A DNA stretch of 64,000 nt from Microbacterium maritypicum MF109 (GTDB lineage: Bacteria; Actinomycetota; Actinomycetes; Actinomycetales; Microbacteriaceae): assembly GCF_000455825.1 (NCBI RefSeq), contig NZ_ATAO01000057.1:16270-80269 (forward strand), read 5' to 3'. Positions 53,689-63,073 of this stretch are shown here, piece after piece. The first letter of the stretch is position 1, and each line of letters begins with the position of its first letter. Position numbers and translations under genes: made by a program. The notes under the pieces are model-generated. The model ran no database searches and was not told the origin of the DNA. It saw only the letters and a list, made by a program, of their open reading frames with translations.

Positions 53689-53724
53689 CAGAGTTAAGTC
53701 GTCGACGCGGGAGGGTATTCCGTA

Positions 53725-54459
53725 ATGGCCAAGAATCTCGTGGACCTGCTCTGGCGCAAGGACGCGTCCGAGCGAGCGGACGGCCGTCGCGGGCCGCGTT
53801 CTCGCGTATCCGTCGACGCCGTGGTGTCCGGGGCGATCGAACTCGCGGACGCCGGTGGGGCCGAGGCGATGACGATCCGTGCGCTGGCGCAGTCGCTCGA
53901 CCTCACGGCGATGTCCGTCTACACGCACGTCAACAGTCGGGCGGACCTGCTCGTCCTGATGGTCGACGAGGCGCACGCGAGGATGGCGACGTCGCCGGCG
54001 GACGGAGCGGGGTGGCGAGCCCGCGTGCGTCGCGTGGCCGATGAGAATCTCGCCCTGTTCCGCGCCCATGCGTGGTTGCTGGACGTCGATGATGCTCGAG
54101 TCGTCGTGGGTCCGGCAACGATAGCGAAGTACGACCGCGAGTTGCGGGCATTCGACGACGCCGGACTGTCTGCTGTCGAGCGTGACGCGGCGTTGTCCTT
54201 CGTCCTCGACTTCGTGAGGGCGACGGCGGCGAGAATGCGCGGGAGTGCAGAGCGGGAGCGCTTCGGGCCGTTCTGGGCCGACGCCGCGCCGCGCGTGACG
54301 GGATATCTCGGGGCGGACTTCCCCCTTGCTCAGGCGGTCGGTCAAGCAGCCGGCGAAGCGATGGACGGCCCCTACGACGCCGACGTCGCATGGGACTTCG
54401 GTGTGGCACGGGTGATCGACGGGCTCGCCGGCATCGTCTCGGATTCCTCGTCGCGCTGA
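53725..54459 (+). CDS. TetR/AcrR family transcriptional regulator
   Basis: 244 residues. After a basic N-terminal tail (RADGRRGPRSR) comes the HTH 'VSVDAVVSGAIELADAGGAEAMTIRALAQSLDLTAMSVYTHVNSRADLLVLM' (about 28-80), typical for TetR; the C-terminal part resembles the TetR-C 'GntR/TetR' ligand domain with 'VGPATIAKYDRELRAFDDAGLSAVERDAALSFVLDFVRATA'. ATG 53725 is preceded by GGAGGG. It likely represses itself and the divergent VOC gene through the palindrome at 53676-53688. Confidence 0.93.
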   Translation: MAKNLVDLLWRKDASERADGRRGPRSRVSVDAVVSGAIELADAGGAEAMTIRALAQSLDLTAMSVYTHVNSRADLLVLMVDEAHARMATSPADGAGWRARVRRVADENLALFRAHAWLLDVDDARVVVGPATIAKYDRELRAFDDAGLSAVERDAALSFVLDFVRATAARMRGSAERERFGPFWADAAPRVTGYLGADFPLAQAVGQAAGEAMDGPYDADVAWDFGVARVIDGLAGIVSDSSSR

Positions 54460-54478
54460 GAGCGTGTCGTGCTGGTTC

Positions 54479-55177
54479 TCAGAGGTCGGCGCTGGGCTTG
54501 ACGATCGCGATCGCGCCGGTCTCTGCGGCCACCTTGCGGCGGTAGATGCGCCGCTGCTCGGGCAGGGAGACGTCGAACGTGACGGCGAGGACCCGGATGA
54601 CGGCTGTGACGGCGATGCCGATGACCGCCGCGAGAGTGATCGGCATCCCGAGGGCGACGGCGATCACGATGAAGGTGCATCCTGCCCCCGCGGCGACCGC
54701 GTAGAGCGAACCGACGTGCATGATCGCGGTCGGAAGCCCCATGAGCATGTCGCGGAGCACGCTGCCACCGACCGCGGCGCAGACGCCGATGAAGACCGCC
54801 GGGACTTCGGGGATCCCGAATGCGAGGGCCTTGCTCGTCCCGAAGGCGCCGAACATGCCGATCACCACGGCATCGAGGACCACGATCACGGTGTTCAGTC
54901 GGGTGAAGAGGCCCGCGAGCAGCATGCCGAGCAGGGCCGCCCCGCCGGCGGTGACCAGATACCACTGATTCTGCAGGGTGGCGGGCGTCTGCCCCAGCAG
55001 GATGTCGCGGATGAGACCGCCACCCATCCCGATCATGATGCCGATGATCGAGACGCCGAGCCAGTCGAGTCGACGCTGCCCCTGGAACCCCGATGCGAAC
55101 ATCGCGCCCTGGACTCCACCGAGGCCGACGCCGAGGAGGTCCGCCCACAGCGGAATGGTGAAGAGCGGTTCGGTCAC
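54479..55177 (-). CDS. TRIC-like (UPF0126) cation channel family protein
   Basis: 232 residues with seven hydrophobic segments built as two glycine-rich repeats: '[17 protein letters not shown]' and '[17 protein letters not shown]' are the duplicated UPF0126 motifs. Bacterial members are trimeric K+ channels related to TRIC. The basic C terminus '[15 protein letters not shown]' is cytoplasmic. GTG 55177 is used; GAGAAT on the minus strand ends six bases upstream, a variant of the leaderless pattern. It is divergent from recO and convergent with the TetR gene. Confidence 0.9.
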   Translation of the reverse strand: MTEPLFTIPLWADLLGVGLGGVQGAMFASGFQGQRRLDWLGVSIIGIMIGMGGGLIRDILLGQTPATLQNQWYLVTAGGAALLGMLLAGLFTRLNTVIVVLDAVVIGMFGAFGTSKALAFGIPEVPAVFIGVCAAVGGSVLRDMLMGLPTAIMHVGSLYAVAAGAGCTFIVIAVALGMPITLAAVIGIAVTAVIRVLAVTFDVSLPEQRRIYRRKVAAETGAIAIVKPSADL

Positions 55178-55199
55178 GCCTCCATTCTCGCGCACGGAG

Positions 55200-55205
55200 G
55201 ATAAT
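55200..55205 (+). promoter_or_regulatory. -10 hexamer GATAAT, leaderless start for recO
   Basis: GATAAT ends six bases (CGGAGG) before GTG 55212. The GGAGG directly abutting the start codon is too close to act as a ribosome-binding site. Confidence 0.52.
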
Positions 55206-55211
55206 CGGAGG

Positions 55212-55955
55212 GTGCCCACCTATCGAGACGAAGCGGTGATCCTGCGCACCCACAAGCTCGGTGAGGCGGATCGCATCGTCATCATGCTCTCGCGGCGTCA
55301 TGGCAAGGTTCGCGCGGTCGCGAAGGGCGTGCGCCGGACCTCGTCGAAGTTCGGGGCCAGACTCGAGCCGTTCATGGTCGCCGACGTGCAGCTGTATCAA
55401 GGCCGCTCGCTCGACATCGTGCAGCAGGCCGAGTCGCTCGGTTCCTACGGAACGGACATCGCCGCGCACTACGACCGGTTCACGGCGGCCAACGCGATGG
55501 TCGAGACGGCCGATCGCCTGAGCGACTCGGAGGCGACGCCCGACCAGTACCTGCTCCTCGTCGGCGGGCTGCGTGCGCTGTCCCGCGGAGAGCATGTCGC
55601 CCGCAGCATCCTCGACTCGTATCTGCTGCGGGTGATGTCCCTCTCCGGATGGGCGCCCTCCCTCGACGAATGCGCGCGCTGCGGCACTCCGGGTCCGCAC
55701 TCCCGGTTCGTCGCGCAGCTGGGCGGACTGGTCTGCCAGAACTGCGCCCCTGCCGGGAGCCCCCGCGTCGCCGAGAAGACCCTGGCGCTGCTCCGGGCGC
55801 TGATCGCCGGCGAGTGGGACGTCATCGACGGGTCTTCGCCCGCCGACACGGCCGCCGCGTCCGGCCTGGTCTCCGCCTACGCTCAATGGCATCTGGAACG
55901 CGGGATCCGCTCCCTCGCCCACGTGTCCGACATCCCTTCGGAAGGAGAACGGTGA
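55212..55955 (+). CDS. recO: DNA repair protein RecO
   Basis: 247 residues. N-terminal OB fold ('[39 protein letters not shown]'), then a helical domain with a zinc finger formed by C154, C157, C175 and C178 ('CARC' and 'CQNC'). RecO anneals SSB-coated single strands and loads RecA with RecR. GTG 55212 agrees with the family start. Its TGA overlaps the GTG of uppS. Confidence 0.95.
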   Translation: MPTYRDEAVILRTHKLGEADRIVIMLSRRHGKVRAVAKGVRRTSSKFGARLEPFMVADVQLYQGRSLDIVQQAESLGSYGTDIAAHYDRFTAANAMVETADRLSDSEATPDQYLLLVGGLRALSRGEHVARSILDSYLLRVMSLSGWAPSLDECARCGTPGPHSRFVAQLGGLVCQNCAPAGSPRVAEKTLALLRALIAGEWDVIDGSSPADTAAASGLVSAYAQWHLERGIRSLAHVSDIPSEGER

Positions 55956-56755
55956 GCCCGAAGCCGTATACGCACAAGGACGCCGTGGCCTATCGCCCGC
56001 TGGACTGGACCGGCGTGCATCCCCCTGCGTTCCGGGCCGTGCCGGAGCACGTGGCGATCGTCATGGATGGCAACGGCCGCTGGGCCAACCGCCGGGGCCT
56101 CAACCGGATCGAAGGTCACAAGGCAGGGGAGGAGGTGCTTCTCGATGTGGTCGCCGGCGCGATCCAGGCCGGGGTGAAGCATCTCTCCGTGTACGCGTTC
56201 TCGACCGAGAACTGGGCGCGCTCTCCCGAGGAGGTCCGCTTCCTGATGGGGTACAACCGCGACGTGCTGCACCGACGCCGTGATCAGCTCAACGAATGGG
56301 GCGTGCGGATCCGCTGGGCCGGACGCAAGCCGCGTCTGTGGGGAAGCGTCATCAAGGAGCTCCAGCACGCCGAGCAGCTCACCCGTGGCAACGACGTGCT
56401 CACCCTCACTATGTGTGTGAACTACGGCGGCAGGGTGGAGCTCGTCGATGCGATGCGGGCGATCGCCGAGGACGTCGCCGCCGGGCGGGTGAAACCGAAG
56501 GCGATCACCGAGAAGATGATCCGCCGGAACCTGTATGTGCCCGACATGCCGGACGTCGACCTGTTCCTGCGCAGCTCGGGGGAGCAACGCACCTCGAACT
56601 TCCTGTTGTGGGAGTCGGCCTACGCCGAGATGGTGTTCCTCGACACCCTCTGGCCCGATTTCTCGCGTGAGGAGCTGTGGCGCGCCATCGGTATCTACCT
56701 GTCGCGCGATCGTCGTTTCGGCGGCGCGATCGACACGCCGGAGGCCTCGGCCTGA
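55952..56755 (+). CDS. uppS: isoprenyl transferase (undecaprenyl/decaprenyl diphosphate synthase)
   Basis: 267 residues of the cis-prenyltransferase family. '[26 protein letters not shown]' holds the catalytic Asp39 and diphosphate loop, and '[34 protein letters not shown]' is the C-terminal signature. It elongates farnesyl or geranyl diphosphate to the polyprenyl carrier lipid for wall synthesis. GTG 55952 overlaps recO (GTGA), preceded by GGAAGGAG. Its last 61 bases overlap the convergent P-loop gene. Confidence 0.95.
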   Translation: MSPKPYTHKDAVAYRPLDWTGVHPPAFRAVPEHVAIVMDGNGRWANRRGLNRIEGHKAGEEVLLDVVAGAIQAGVKHLSVYAFSTENWARSPEEVRFLMGYNRDVLHRRRDQLNEWGVRIRWAGRKPRLWGSVIKELQHAEQLTRGNDVLTLTMCVNYGGRVELVDAMRAIAEDVAAGRVKPKAITEKMIRRNLYVPDMPDVDLFLRSSGEQRTSNFLLWESAYAEMVFLDTLWPDFSREELWRAIGIYLSRDRRFGGAIDTPEASA

Positions 56756-57306
56756 GCCCGGAGCCACCTCTCGGCTTCCCGCGGATGGCGCAGCCTCACG
56801 ACGACGAGGTGGGGGAAGTGTTCCTGCAGGGCCGGAAACCGCTCGCTCCATTTGTGGAGCGTCGCCGTCTGCCACGCGAGGATGTTCTCCTCGGGATCGC
56901 GGTTCAGCAGGTTCCACGGTCCCTTCTCGCGGTTCCCGTTCCAGAGCTCGAGTCGCAGGATGCCGCGGGCGAGCGTGCGCCGGATCAGACGGGCGCGCAC
57001 GACGCGGTGGGGATAGTCCAGCCAGACGGCGAGCTGCGCGCGCGGCGTGAGGATCGCATCCGTGCCCTTGCTCGTGTACTGCCACTCGGTGACCCAACGG
57101 TCGTCGGACGCGAAGGCGCGCACGTCGTCGAGGAACTCGGGGCGAGGAGTCCAGTTCGGTCCGTGGAACAGACCGTCGATCTCGACGTGGCGCAGGCTCC
57201 ACATCGTGCCGATACGCCGCGACAGGGTCGTCTTCCCCGAGCCGGAGACGCCCGCCACCAGAACCCGCTCCGGCCGGAGCGGCAGCGGGTCGTCGGCGGA
57301 GAGCAT
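56695..57306 (-). CDS. P-loop NTPase, adenylate kinase-like (topology modulation FlaR type)
   Basis: 203 residues. Walker A 'GVSGSGKT' (about 19-26) follows a short N-terminal strand, and '[29 protein letters not shown]' and '[24 protein letters not shown]' match the small kinases annotated as DNA topology modulation proteins; '[15 protein letters not shown]' closes the fold. The phosphate acceptor is unknown. ATG 57306 lies six bases after minus-strand TAGGCT. The C-terminal 19 codons are antisense to the end of uppS. Confidence 0.88.
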   Translation of the reverse strand: MLSADDPLPLRPERVLVAGVSGSGKTTLSRRIGTMWSLRHVEIDGLFHGPNWTPRPEFLDDVRAFASDDRWVTEWQYTSKGTDAILTPRAQLAVWLDYPHRVVRARLIRRTLARGILRLELWNGNREKGPWNLLNRDPEENILAWQTATLHKWSERFPALQEHFPHLVVVRLRHPREAERWLRAQAEASGVSIAPPKRRSRDR

Positions 57307-57312
57307 CCGAGA

Positions 57313-57318
57313 AGCCTA
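57313..57318 (-). promoter_or_regulatory. -10 hexamer TAGGCT, leaderless start for the 57306 gene
   Basis: Minus-strand TAGGCT, six bases (TCTCGG), ATG 57306; the same hexamer and spacing as at pabB and holA. Confidence 0.62.
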
Positions 57319-57375
57319 CCCGCGAGCTGTGGCTGCCTCGGAATAGCTCATAGGCGCATGCGGTTGCATGAGAGT

Positions 57376-58062
57376 GTGACTGAACCCATCTCCATCGACA
57401 TCTGGTCCGACATCGCCTGCCCCTGGTGCTACATCGGCAAGCGCAACCTCGAGAAGGGTCTCGAAGCGGTCGCCGCCGACGAGGACGCACCGCAGGTCAA
57501 CATCACCTTCCACTCCTTCGAGCTCTCGCCCGACACCCCCGTCGACTTCGACGGCGACGAGATCGACTTCCTCGCCGGGCACAAGGGAATGCCGCGCGAG
57601 CAGGTCGAGCAGATGCTGTCGAATGTGACCGGTGTCGCCGCGAACGCGGGACTCGAGTACCGCTTCGACCTGCTGCAGCACACCAACACGGTCAAGGCTC
57701 ATGAGCTGCTGCACTTCGCGAAGGCCGAGGGCCTGCAGCACGAGCTGGAGGAGCGGCTCATGTCCGCCTACTTCACCGAAGGCAAGCACGTCGGCCGTAT
57801 CGACGACCTGGTCGAGCTCGCGACCGAGGTCGGCCTTGACGCAGATCGCGCTCGCGCGGCGCTCGAGAGCGAGCAGTACCTGCCGGCGGTTCGTCAGGAT
57901 CAGGCCCAGGCCCGCGCGTACGGCATCCAGGGTGTGCCGTTCTTCGTCGTCGACGGCCAGTACGGCATCAGCGGGGCGCAGCCACCGGCGGCGTTCGAGA
58001 ACGTCCTCCGCGACCTCTGGTCGAAGCGCGGAGAAGCCGAGACGGAGACGGCAGCCGTCTGA
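57376..58062 (+). CDS. DsbA family (FrnE-like) thioredoxin-fold oxidoreductase
   Basis: 228 residues. The active site is C15-P-W-C18 in 'WSDIACPWCYIGKRNLE', typical of FrnE-like polyketide/2-hydroxychromene isomerase relatives, and the cis-Pro loop is 'GVPFFVV' late in the sequence. No signal peptide, so it acts in the cytoplasm, probably on thiols under oxidative stress. GTG 57376 places the start right before the first strand; ATG 57358, six codons earlier, is an alternative and neither has a strong ribosome-binding site. Confidence 0.9.
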   Translation: MTEPISIDIWSDIACPWCYIGKRNLEKGLEAVAADEDAPQVNITFHSFELSPDTPVDFDGDEIDFLAGHKGMPREQVEQMLSNVTGVAANAGLEYRFDLLQHTNTVKAHELLHFAKAEGLQHELEERLMSAYFTEGKHVGRIDDLVELATEVGLDADRARAALESEQYLPAVRQDQAQARAYGIQGVPFFVVDGQYGISGAQPPAAFENVLRDLWSKRGEAETETAAV

Positions 58063-58094
58063 CCGTTCGGCGCCGGTCCGACGCTCGGCTCGAT

Positions 58095-58589
58095 CTAGCG
58101 GGTCAGCGCGGCTTCGATGGCGCTGACGATCTCGGGGGCGTCCGGCTTCTGCTTCGGGCGGAAGCGCAGGACGTCCCCATCCGGCAGCACGAGGAACTTC
58201 TCGAAGTTCCACTCGACCCGTCCGGCTTTTCCGCCGGCGTCCGGGGTCTCCTTGAGTGCCTTGTAGAGCTCCGCGGCGTTCTTGCCGTTCACCTTGACCT
58301 TGTCGTTGACCGGGAACGTGACGCCGTACGTCGTCGAGCAGAACTCGAGGATGTCGTCCACCGAGCCGGGCTCCTGGCCGAAGAACTGGTTGCACGGGAA
58401 GCCGACGACCGTGAACCCGCGGTCGCCGTACAGACGCTGCAGCTCCTCGAGCTGCTCGTACTGCGGCGTCAGGCCGCACTTGGAGGCGACGTTCACGACC
58501 AGCACCACGTCGGCACCGAGATCGTCGAGCGTCTTCTCCTCGCCCTTCGCGTCGGTGAACGGGATCGTGCGGAGCGCGGATTCGGTCAT
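58095..58589 (-). CDS. glutathione peroxidase family protein (thiol peroxidase)
   Basis: 164 residues. The peroxidatic Cys38 lies in 'VNVASKCGLTPQY', with 'GFPCNQFFGQEPG' (second conserved Cys and Gln) and 'VEWNFEKFLV' (Trp-Asn-Phe) completing the catalytic tetrad. Actinobacteria lack glutathione, so thioredoxin or mycothiol/mycoredoxin is the probable reductant. ATG 58589 is preferred to GTG 58595 because the minus-strand hexamer TAAGCT lies exactly six bases upstream. Convergent with the DsbA-like gene. Confidence 0.95.
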   Translation of the reverse strand: MTESALRTIPFTDAKGEEKTLDDLGADVVLVVNVASKCGLTPQYEQLEELQRLYGDRGFTVVGFPCNQFFGQEPGSVDDILEFCSTTYGVTFPVNDKVKVNGKNAAELYKALKETPDAGGKAGRVEWNFEKFLVLPDGDVLRFRPKQKPDAPEIVSAIEAALTR

Positions 58590-58595
58590 ATTCAC

Positions 58596-58601
58596 AGCTT
58601 A
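58596..58601 (-). promoter_or_regulatory. -10 hexamer TAAGCT, leaderless start for the peroxidase gene
   Basis: Minus-strand TAAGCT is followed by GTGAAT and ATG 58589. It decides the ATG against the GTG two codons earlier, which would then lie upstream of the transcription start. Confidence 0.6.
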
Positions 58602-58648
58602 GATCGCCGCATCCCCGTGGGCTCCGCGTCTGGGAGAATAGAGGGGAC

Positions 58649-59803
58649 ATGACTCTCGCCACCGCACCTGCCCGCCCCCTTCGCATCGGTCCGATCGATC
58701 TCGACGTGCCGGTCGTCCTCGCACCCATGGCGGGGATCACCAACACCGCCTTCCGGCGACTGTGTCGTGAGTACGGCGCCGGGCTGTACGTCAGCGAGAT
58801 GATCACCTCGCGCGCTCTCGTCGAGCGCAACGAGACCACCATGCGACTGATCCGCCACCACGAGTCGGAGACGCCGCGGTCCATCCAGCTGTACGGCGTC
58901 GACCCGAAGACCATCGCCGAGGCCGTCCGCATCATCGTCGCCGAGGACCACGCCGACCACATCGACCTCAACTTCGGGTGCCCGGTGCCGAAGGTCACGC
59001 GCCGCGGCGGGGGCGCGGCGCTGCCGTGGAAGTCGAAGCTGTTCGCCGATATCGTCGACCAGGCGGTGAAAGCCGCAGGCGACATCCCGCTCACGGTGAA
59101 GATGCGCAAGGGCATCGATAAAGACCACCTCACCTTCCTCGATGCCGGGCGAGCGGCTGAAGATGCAGGGGCGGCCGCGGTCGCGCTGCACGCCAGGACC
59201 GCTGGCGAGTTCTACTCGGGGTTCGCGGACTGGAACGCGATCGGCGAGCTGAAGCAGGCGGTCACGAGCATCCCGGTGCTCGGCAACGGCGACATCTGGT
59301 CGGCCGACGACGCCGTGCGCATGATGGCGCAGACCGACTGCGACGGTGTCGTGGTCGGGCGTGGCTGCCTCGGACGCCCGTGGCTGTTCGGCGAGCTGGC
59401 CACGGCCTTCGGTGGGGAGGGGAAGACCGTCGATGCGACACTCGGCTTCGTCGCGAACGCCTTCCGTCGCCACGCCGAGCTGCTGGTCGAGTTCTTCGAG
59501 GATGAGGACCGCGGGTGCCGGGATATCCGCAAGCACGTGTCCTGGTACTTCAAGGGCTACCCGGTCGGGGGCGACATCCGCACCGGACTCGCCACGGCAT
59601 CCAGCCTCGCCGAGATCGACGACCTCCTCGGCCGGCTCGATCACACGGCGCCCTATCCCGGTGCGGACGCCGAGGGGCAGCGCGGTCGAGCGGGACACCC
59701 GAAGCGCACCGCCCTGCCGGAGAAGTGGTTGGAGTCGCGGGAGATCGCATCCGACACCTCGGAGATGATGCGTGGAGCGGAGATCGAGAACAGTGGCGGT
59801 TGA
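58649..59803 (+). CDS. dusB: tRNA-dihydrouridine synthase B
   Basis: 384 residues. FMN-dependent TIM barrel: 'APMAGITNTAFRRLCREYGAGLYVSEMIT', 'NFGCPVPKVTRRGGGAAL' with the catalytic Cys, 'VKMRKGID', 'LHARTAGEFYSG' and 'DGVVVGRGCLGRPWLF'. A helical C-terminal RNA-binding domain follows. It reduces uridine to dihydrouridine in the tRNA D loop. A GAGAAT hexamer at 58634-58639 gives a very short leader with GAGGGG before ATG 58649. Overlaps dgt by 11 bases. Confidence 0.95.
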   Translation: MTLATAPARPLRIGPIDLDVPVVLAPMAGITNTAFRRLCREYGAGLYVSEMITSRALVERNETTMRLIRHHESETPRSIQLYGVDPKTIAEAVRIIVAEDHADHIDLNFGCPVPKVTRRGGGAALPWKSKLFADIVDQAVKAAGDIPLTVKMRKGIDKDHLTFLDAGRAAEDAGAAAVALHARTAGEFYSGFADWNAIGELKQAVTSIPVLGNGDIWSADDAVRMMAQTDCDGVVVGRGCLGRPWLFGELATAFGGEGKTVDATLGFVANAFRRHAELLVEFFEDEDRGCRDIRKHVSWYFKGYPVGGDIRTGLATASSLAEIDDLLGRLDHTAPYPGADAEGQRGRAGHPKRTALPEKWLESREIASDTSEMMRGAEIENSGG

Positions 59804-61178
59804 CCCCAAGGCAGGCCTGCGCGCCGACGGCTACGACGCGCGAGACGCCGAACGCTTCTTCGCCGAAACCCATCGTTCCGAGCGCAACGATTTCGCTCGC
59901 GATCGTGCCCGTGTTCTGCACTCCGCCGCGCTGCGCCGACTCGCCGCGAAGACGCAGGTGCTCAGTCCCGCCAGCACCGCGGATTTCGCCCGCAACCGGC
60001 TGACGCATTCCCTCGAGGTGGCTCAGGTCGGGCGCGAGCTCGCTGTCGCCCTCGGCGTCTCGGCGGATGTCGTCGACACGGCGTGCCTGAGCCACGACCT
60101 GGGGCATCCTCCCTTCGGTCACAACGGCGAACGAGCTCTCAACGAGTGGGCAGAGCCCATCGGGGGCTTCGAGGGGAACGCCCAGTCCCTGCGCATCCTC
60201 TCGCGGCTGGAGGCGAAGGTCCTCGACGACGCCGACCGTTCCGTGGGGTTGAATCTGACCCGTGCGAGCCTCGACGCCACTTGCAAGTACCCGTGGACGG
60301 TCGACAGTCCGGTGCCGGACCCGGGTGGTCGGCTGAAGTTCGGGGTGTACCCCGAGGACGAGGCGGTCTTCCGCTGGATGCGCGAAGGGGCGCCGGGGCG
60401 TCTGCGCTGCATCGAAGCCGAGATCATGGATCTCTCCGACGATATCGCGTACTCGGTCCACGACTTCGAGGACGCCATCGTGAACGGCTATGTCGACGTC
60501 GCTCAGCTCGCCGACCCCCGTCAGCACGACGCTCTCGTCGGACGGATCCAGCAGTGGGTGGGATACGACTTCACTCGCGATGAACTCGCCGATGCGCTCT
60601 ACCGCCTCGCGTCGCAGCCGATGTGGCTCTCGTCGTTCGACCGCTCCCGCCAGGCACTGGCCCGTCTCAAGAACCTCACGAGCGATCTGATCGGACGCTT
60701 CGCCCGAGCCTCGGTCTCCGCGACCACGGAGGCCTACGGCACGACAGCACTCGTCCGCTACAACGCCCATGTCGTCGTCCCGCGAGTGATCGAGGTCGAG
60801 ATCGCCGTGCTCAAGGGCATCATGGGGCAGGCGATCGTCACGATCGAAGCCCGCAAGGGCGTCTACAAGGAGCAGCGGCGTGTGCTGAAGAGACTCGCCG
60901 ACGCCCTCTGGTCGACCGACGCGCTGTGGTCCGCCGGGTCCGATGTGCTCGAGCCTGCGTTCGCCGCGGACTTCGTCGCGGCGGAGAACGACGCCGAACG
61001 CGCCAGAGTCGTGGTGGACCAGATCGCGAGCCTCACCGACCAGAGCGCGATCGACTGGCACAACCGCCTCGTCGGCGAGATCGATCCGGCCGAGGTCGGG
61101 ATCTGGACTCCCCGTCACGCCCGCCCTGGCGCCCAGGCGCACGCCGAGCGGCTGCCCGTCGCCGAAAGGGCGCACTGA
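59793..61178 (+). CDS. dgt: deoxyguanosinetriphosphate triphosphohydrolase-like protein
   Basis: 461 residues of the HD superfamily. The metal site is '[17 protein letters not shown]' and '[16 protein letters not shown]' (HD pair), with '[14 protein letters not shown]' and '[16 protein letters not shown]' (last Asp) as further family marks. It cleaves dNTPs to nucleoside and triphosphate and so controls the dNTP pool. GTG 59793 is chosen with GGAG ten bases upstream; GTG 59772 is also in frame. Its TGA overlaps the dnaG ATG by one base, linking dNTP control with primase. Confidence 0.94.
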   Translation: MAVDPKAGLRADGYDARDAERFFAETHRSERNDFARDRARVLHSAALRRLAAKTQVLSPASTADFARNRLTHSLEVAQVGRELAVALGVSADVVDTACLSHDLGHPPFGHNGERALNEWAEPIGGFEGNAQSLRILSRLEAKVLDDADRSVGLNLTRASLDATCKYPWTVDSPVPDPGGRLKFGVYPEDEAVFRWMREGAPGRLRCIEAEIMDLSDDIAYSVHDFEDAIVNGYVDVAQLADPRQHDALVGRIQQWVGYDFTRDELADALYRLASQPMWLSSFDRSRQALARLKNLTSDLIGRFARASVSATTEAYGTTALVRYNAHVVVPRVIEVEIAVLKGIMGQAIVTIEARKGVYKEQRRVLKRLADALWSTDALWSAGSDVLEPAFAADFVAAENDAERARVVVDQIASLTDQSAIDWHNRLVGEIDPAEVGIWTPRHARPGAQAHAERLPVAERAH

Positions 61179-63037
61179 TGCCCCGGATCCGGCAGGCCGA
61201 TGTCGATGAGGTGAAGGCGCGCACGAACATCGCCGACATCATCGGGGAGCGTGTCGCTCTCAAGTCGGCCGGTGTCGGGTCGCTCAAGGGGCTGTGTCCT
61301 TTCCACGATGAGAAGAGCCCGAGCTTCCATGTGCGCCAGCAGGTGGGGTACTACCACTGCTTCGGATGCGGGGAGTCGGGGGACGTCTACTCCTTCCTGC
61401 GGGAGATGGATCACGTCAGCTTCACGGAAGCAGTCGAGCGTCTCGCCGGGCGTATCGGGTACACACTGCACTATGAAGACGGGGGAGCAGCCCCCGAGAC
61501 GAGCGGCCGCAGCCGGCTGTACGCGGCGAACACCGCGGCGGCGGAGTTCTTCCGTGCGCAGCTGCTCACCCCCGATGCGGAGGCAGGACGGCGCTTTCTC
61601 GGTGAGAGAGGATTCGACGCCGGAGCTGCGGCGCATTTCGGAGTCGGCTTCGCTCCGCGCGGCTGGGACGGGATGCTCAAGGCGCTGACCGCACAGGGGT
61701 TCACCCGCGAGGAGCTGAGCAATGCGGGTCTCGTCTCCACGGGGCAGCGCGGGGTCTACGACCGCTTCCGCGGGCGTCTGGTGTGGCCGATCCGGGATGT
61801 CTCGGGGCAGACCATCGGATTCGGCGCGCGCAAGCTCTTCGACGACGACCAGGGACCCAAGTACCTGAACACCCCGGAGACGCCCATCTACAAGAAGGCG
61901 CAGGTGCTGTACGGGCTCGACCTCGCCAAGCGCGACATCGCTCGCGGCGACCCTCGCCGTGTGGTCGTGGTCGAGGGATACACCGACGTGATGGCCTGTC
62001 ACCTCGCCGGTCTCACGACGGCGATCGCGACATGTGGCACGGCCTTCGGCACCGATCACATCAAGGTGCTGCGCCGGGTGATGGGTGACGACAACGCATC
62101 CGGTGAGGTCGTCTTCACGTTCGACGGTGACGAGGCGGGGCAGAAGGCCGCGCTGCGTGCCTTCACGGAGGACGACCGTTTCAACGCGCAGACCTTCGTC
62201 GCCGTCGCGCCCGACGGCCTCGACCCGTGCGATCTGCGTCTTCAACGCGGAGACGCCGCGGTTCGCGGACTGATGGACGCGAAGCAGCCGATGTTCGAGT
62301 TCGCGATCGACCGCAAGCTGAGTGGCTTCGACCTCTCGACGGTCGAGGGTCGGGTCGGGGCTCTGCGGGCCGCGGCTCCGATCGTGGCCGAGATCCGTGA
62401 CCAGCTCCTCCGGCCGGGATACGAGCGTGTGCTGGCGCGTCGGCTCGGGATGGATCCCACCGAGGTGCGCAGTGAAGTCGAACGCGCGGCTCGTGGGGGA
62501 CCTGCACCGCATCAGGTGCGTCGGGAGGCTCCGCAGATCGACTCGGTGACCGGCGCTCCCCTCGTCGCTCCGGTCACTCTCGCGACCCTGCCTCGCAGCC
62601 CCGACGTCGCGGTCGAACGCGATGCGCTGATGGGAGCCCTGCAGTACGGGCATCAGGTCGATCAGGCCCTCCTCAACAGGGCTCTGGAGGCGCCGTTCCG
62701 CACCCCGGCACTGGATGCCGTGCGCGAGGCCGTCGCCGCGGCTCCCGACCGCAGCAGGGCCGGCTGGGTGACCGAGGCCGTGAACGGCGTCCGCGAGCCC
62801 TACCGCTCGCTCGCGGGGGAGCTGCTGATGACTCCATTCCCGGAGCGGACGGAAGAGCGGGCTGTCGCCACCGTGGCCGACCTCGCCCGCAGGCTCGTGC
62901 TCCGCCAGCTCGAGCACGAGAAGCAGGAGCTCCTCGGTGCGGTGCAGCGTGTGCCCGCCGATTCCGACGGTGGTCGCGCGCTGCGGATGCGTCTGCGCGA
63001 CATCGACGCAGAGCGTCAGCGCTTCGCCGAGTCGTAA
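61178..63037 (+). CDS. dnaG: DNA primase
   Basis: 619 residues. N-terminal CHC2 zinc finger: C40, H43, C61 and C64 in '[12 protein letters not shown]' and 'CFGCGESGD'; catalytic TOPRIM core with '[13 protein letters not shown]' and '[16 protein letters not shown]'; C-terminal helicase-binding domain. It makes RNA primers at the replication fork. The junction with dgt is TGATG; dusB-dgt-dnaG is the usual actinobacterial operon. Confidence 0.97.
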   Translation: MPRIRQADVDEVKARTNIADIIGERVALKSAGVGSLKGLCPFHDEKSPSFHVRQQVGYYHCFGCGESGDVYSFLREMDHVSFTEAVERLAGRIGYTLHYEDGGAAPETSGRSRLYAANTAAAEFFRAQLLTPDAEAGRRFLGERGFDAGAAAHFGVGFAPRGWDGMLKALTAQGFTREELSNAGLVSTGQRGVYDRFRGRLVWPIRDVSGQTIGFGARKLFDDDQGPKYLNTPETPIYKKAQVLYGLDLAKRDIARGDPRRVVVVEGYTDVMACHLAGLTTAIATCGTAFGTDHIKVLRRVMGDDNASGEVVFTFDGDEAGQKAALRAFTEDDRFNAQTFVAVAPDGLDPCDLRLQRGDAAVRGLMDAKQPMFEFAIDRKLSGFDLSTVEGRVGALRAAAPIVAEIRDQLLRPGYERVLARRLGMDPTEVRSEVERAARGGPAPHQVRREAPQIDSVTGAPLVAPVTLATLPRSPDVAVERDALMGALQYGHQVDQALLNRALEAPFRTPALDAVREAVAAAPDRSRAGWVTEAVNGVREPYRSLAGELLMTPFPERTEERAVATVADLARRLVLRQLEHEKQELLGAVQRVPADSDGGRALRMRLRDIDAERQRFAES

Positions 63038-63073
63038 CGCGTACCGGCATCGCCCAGAGGGCAGGATGGAGTC

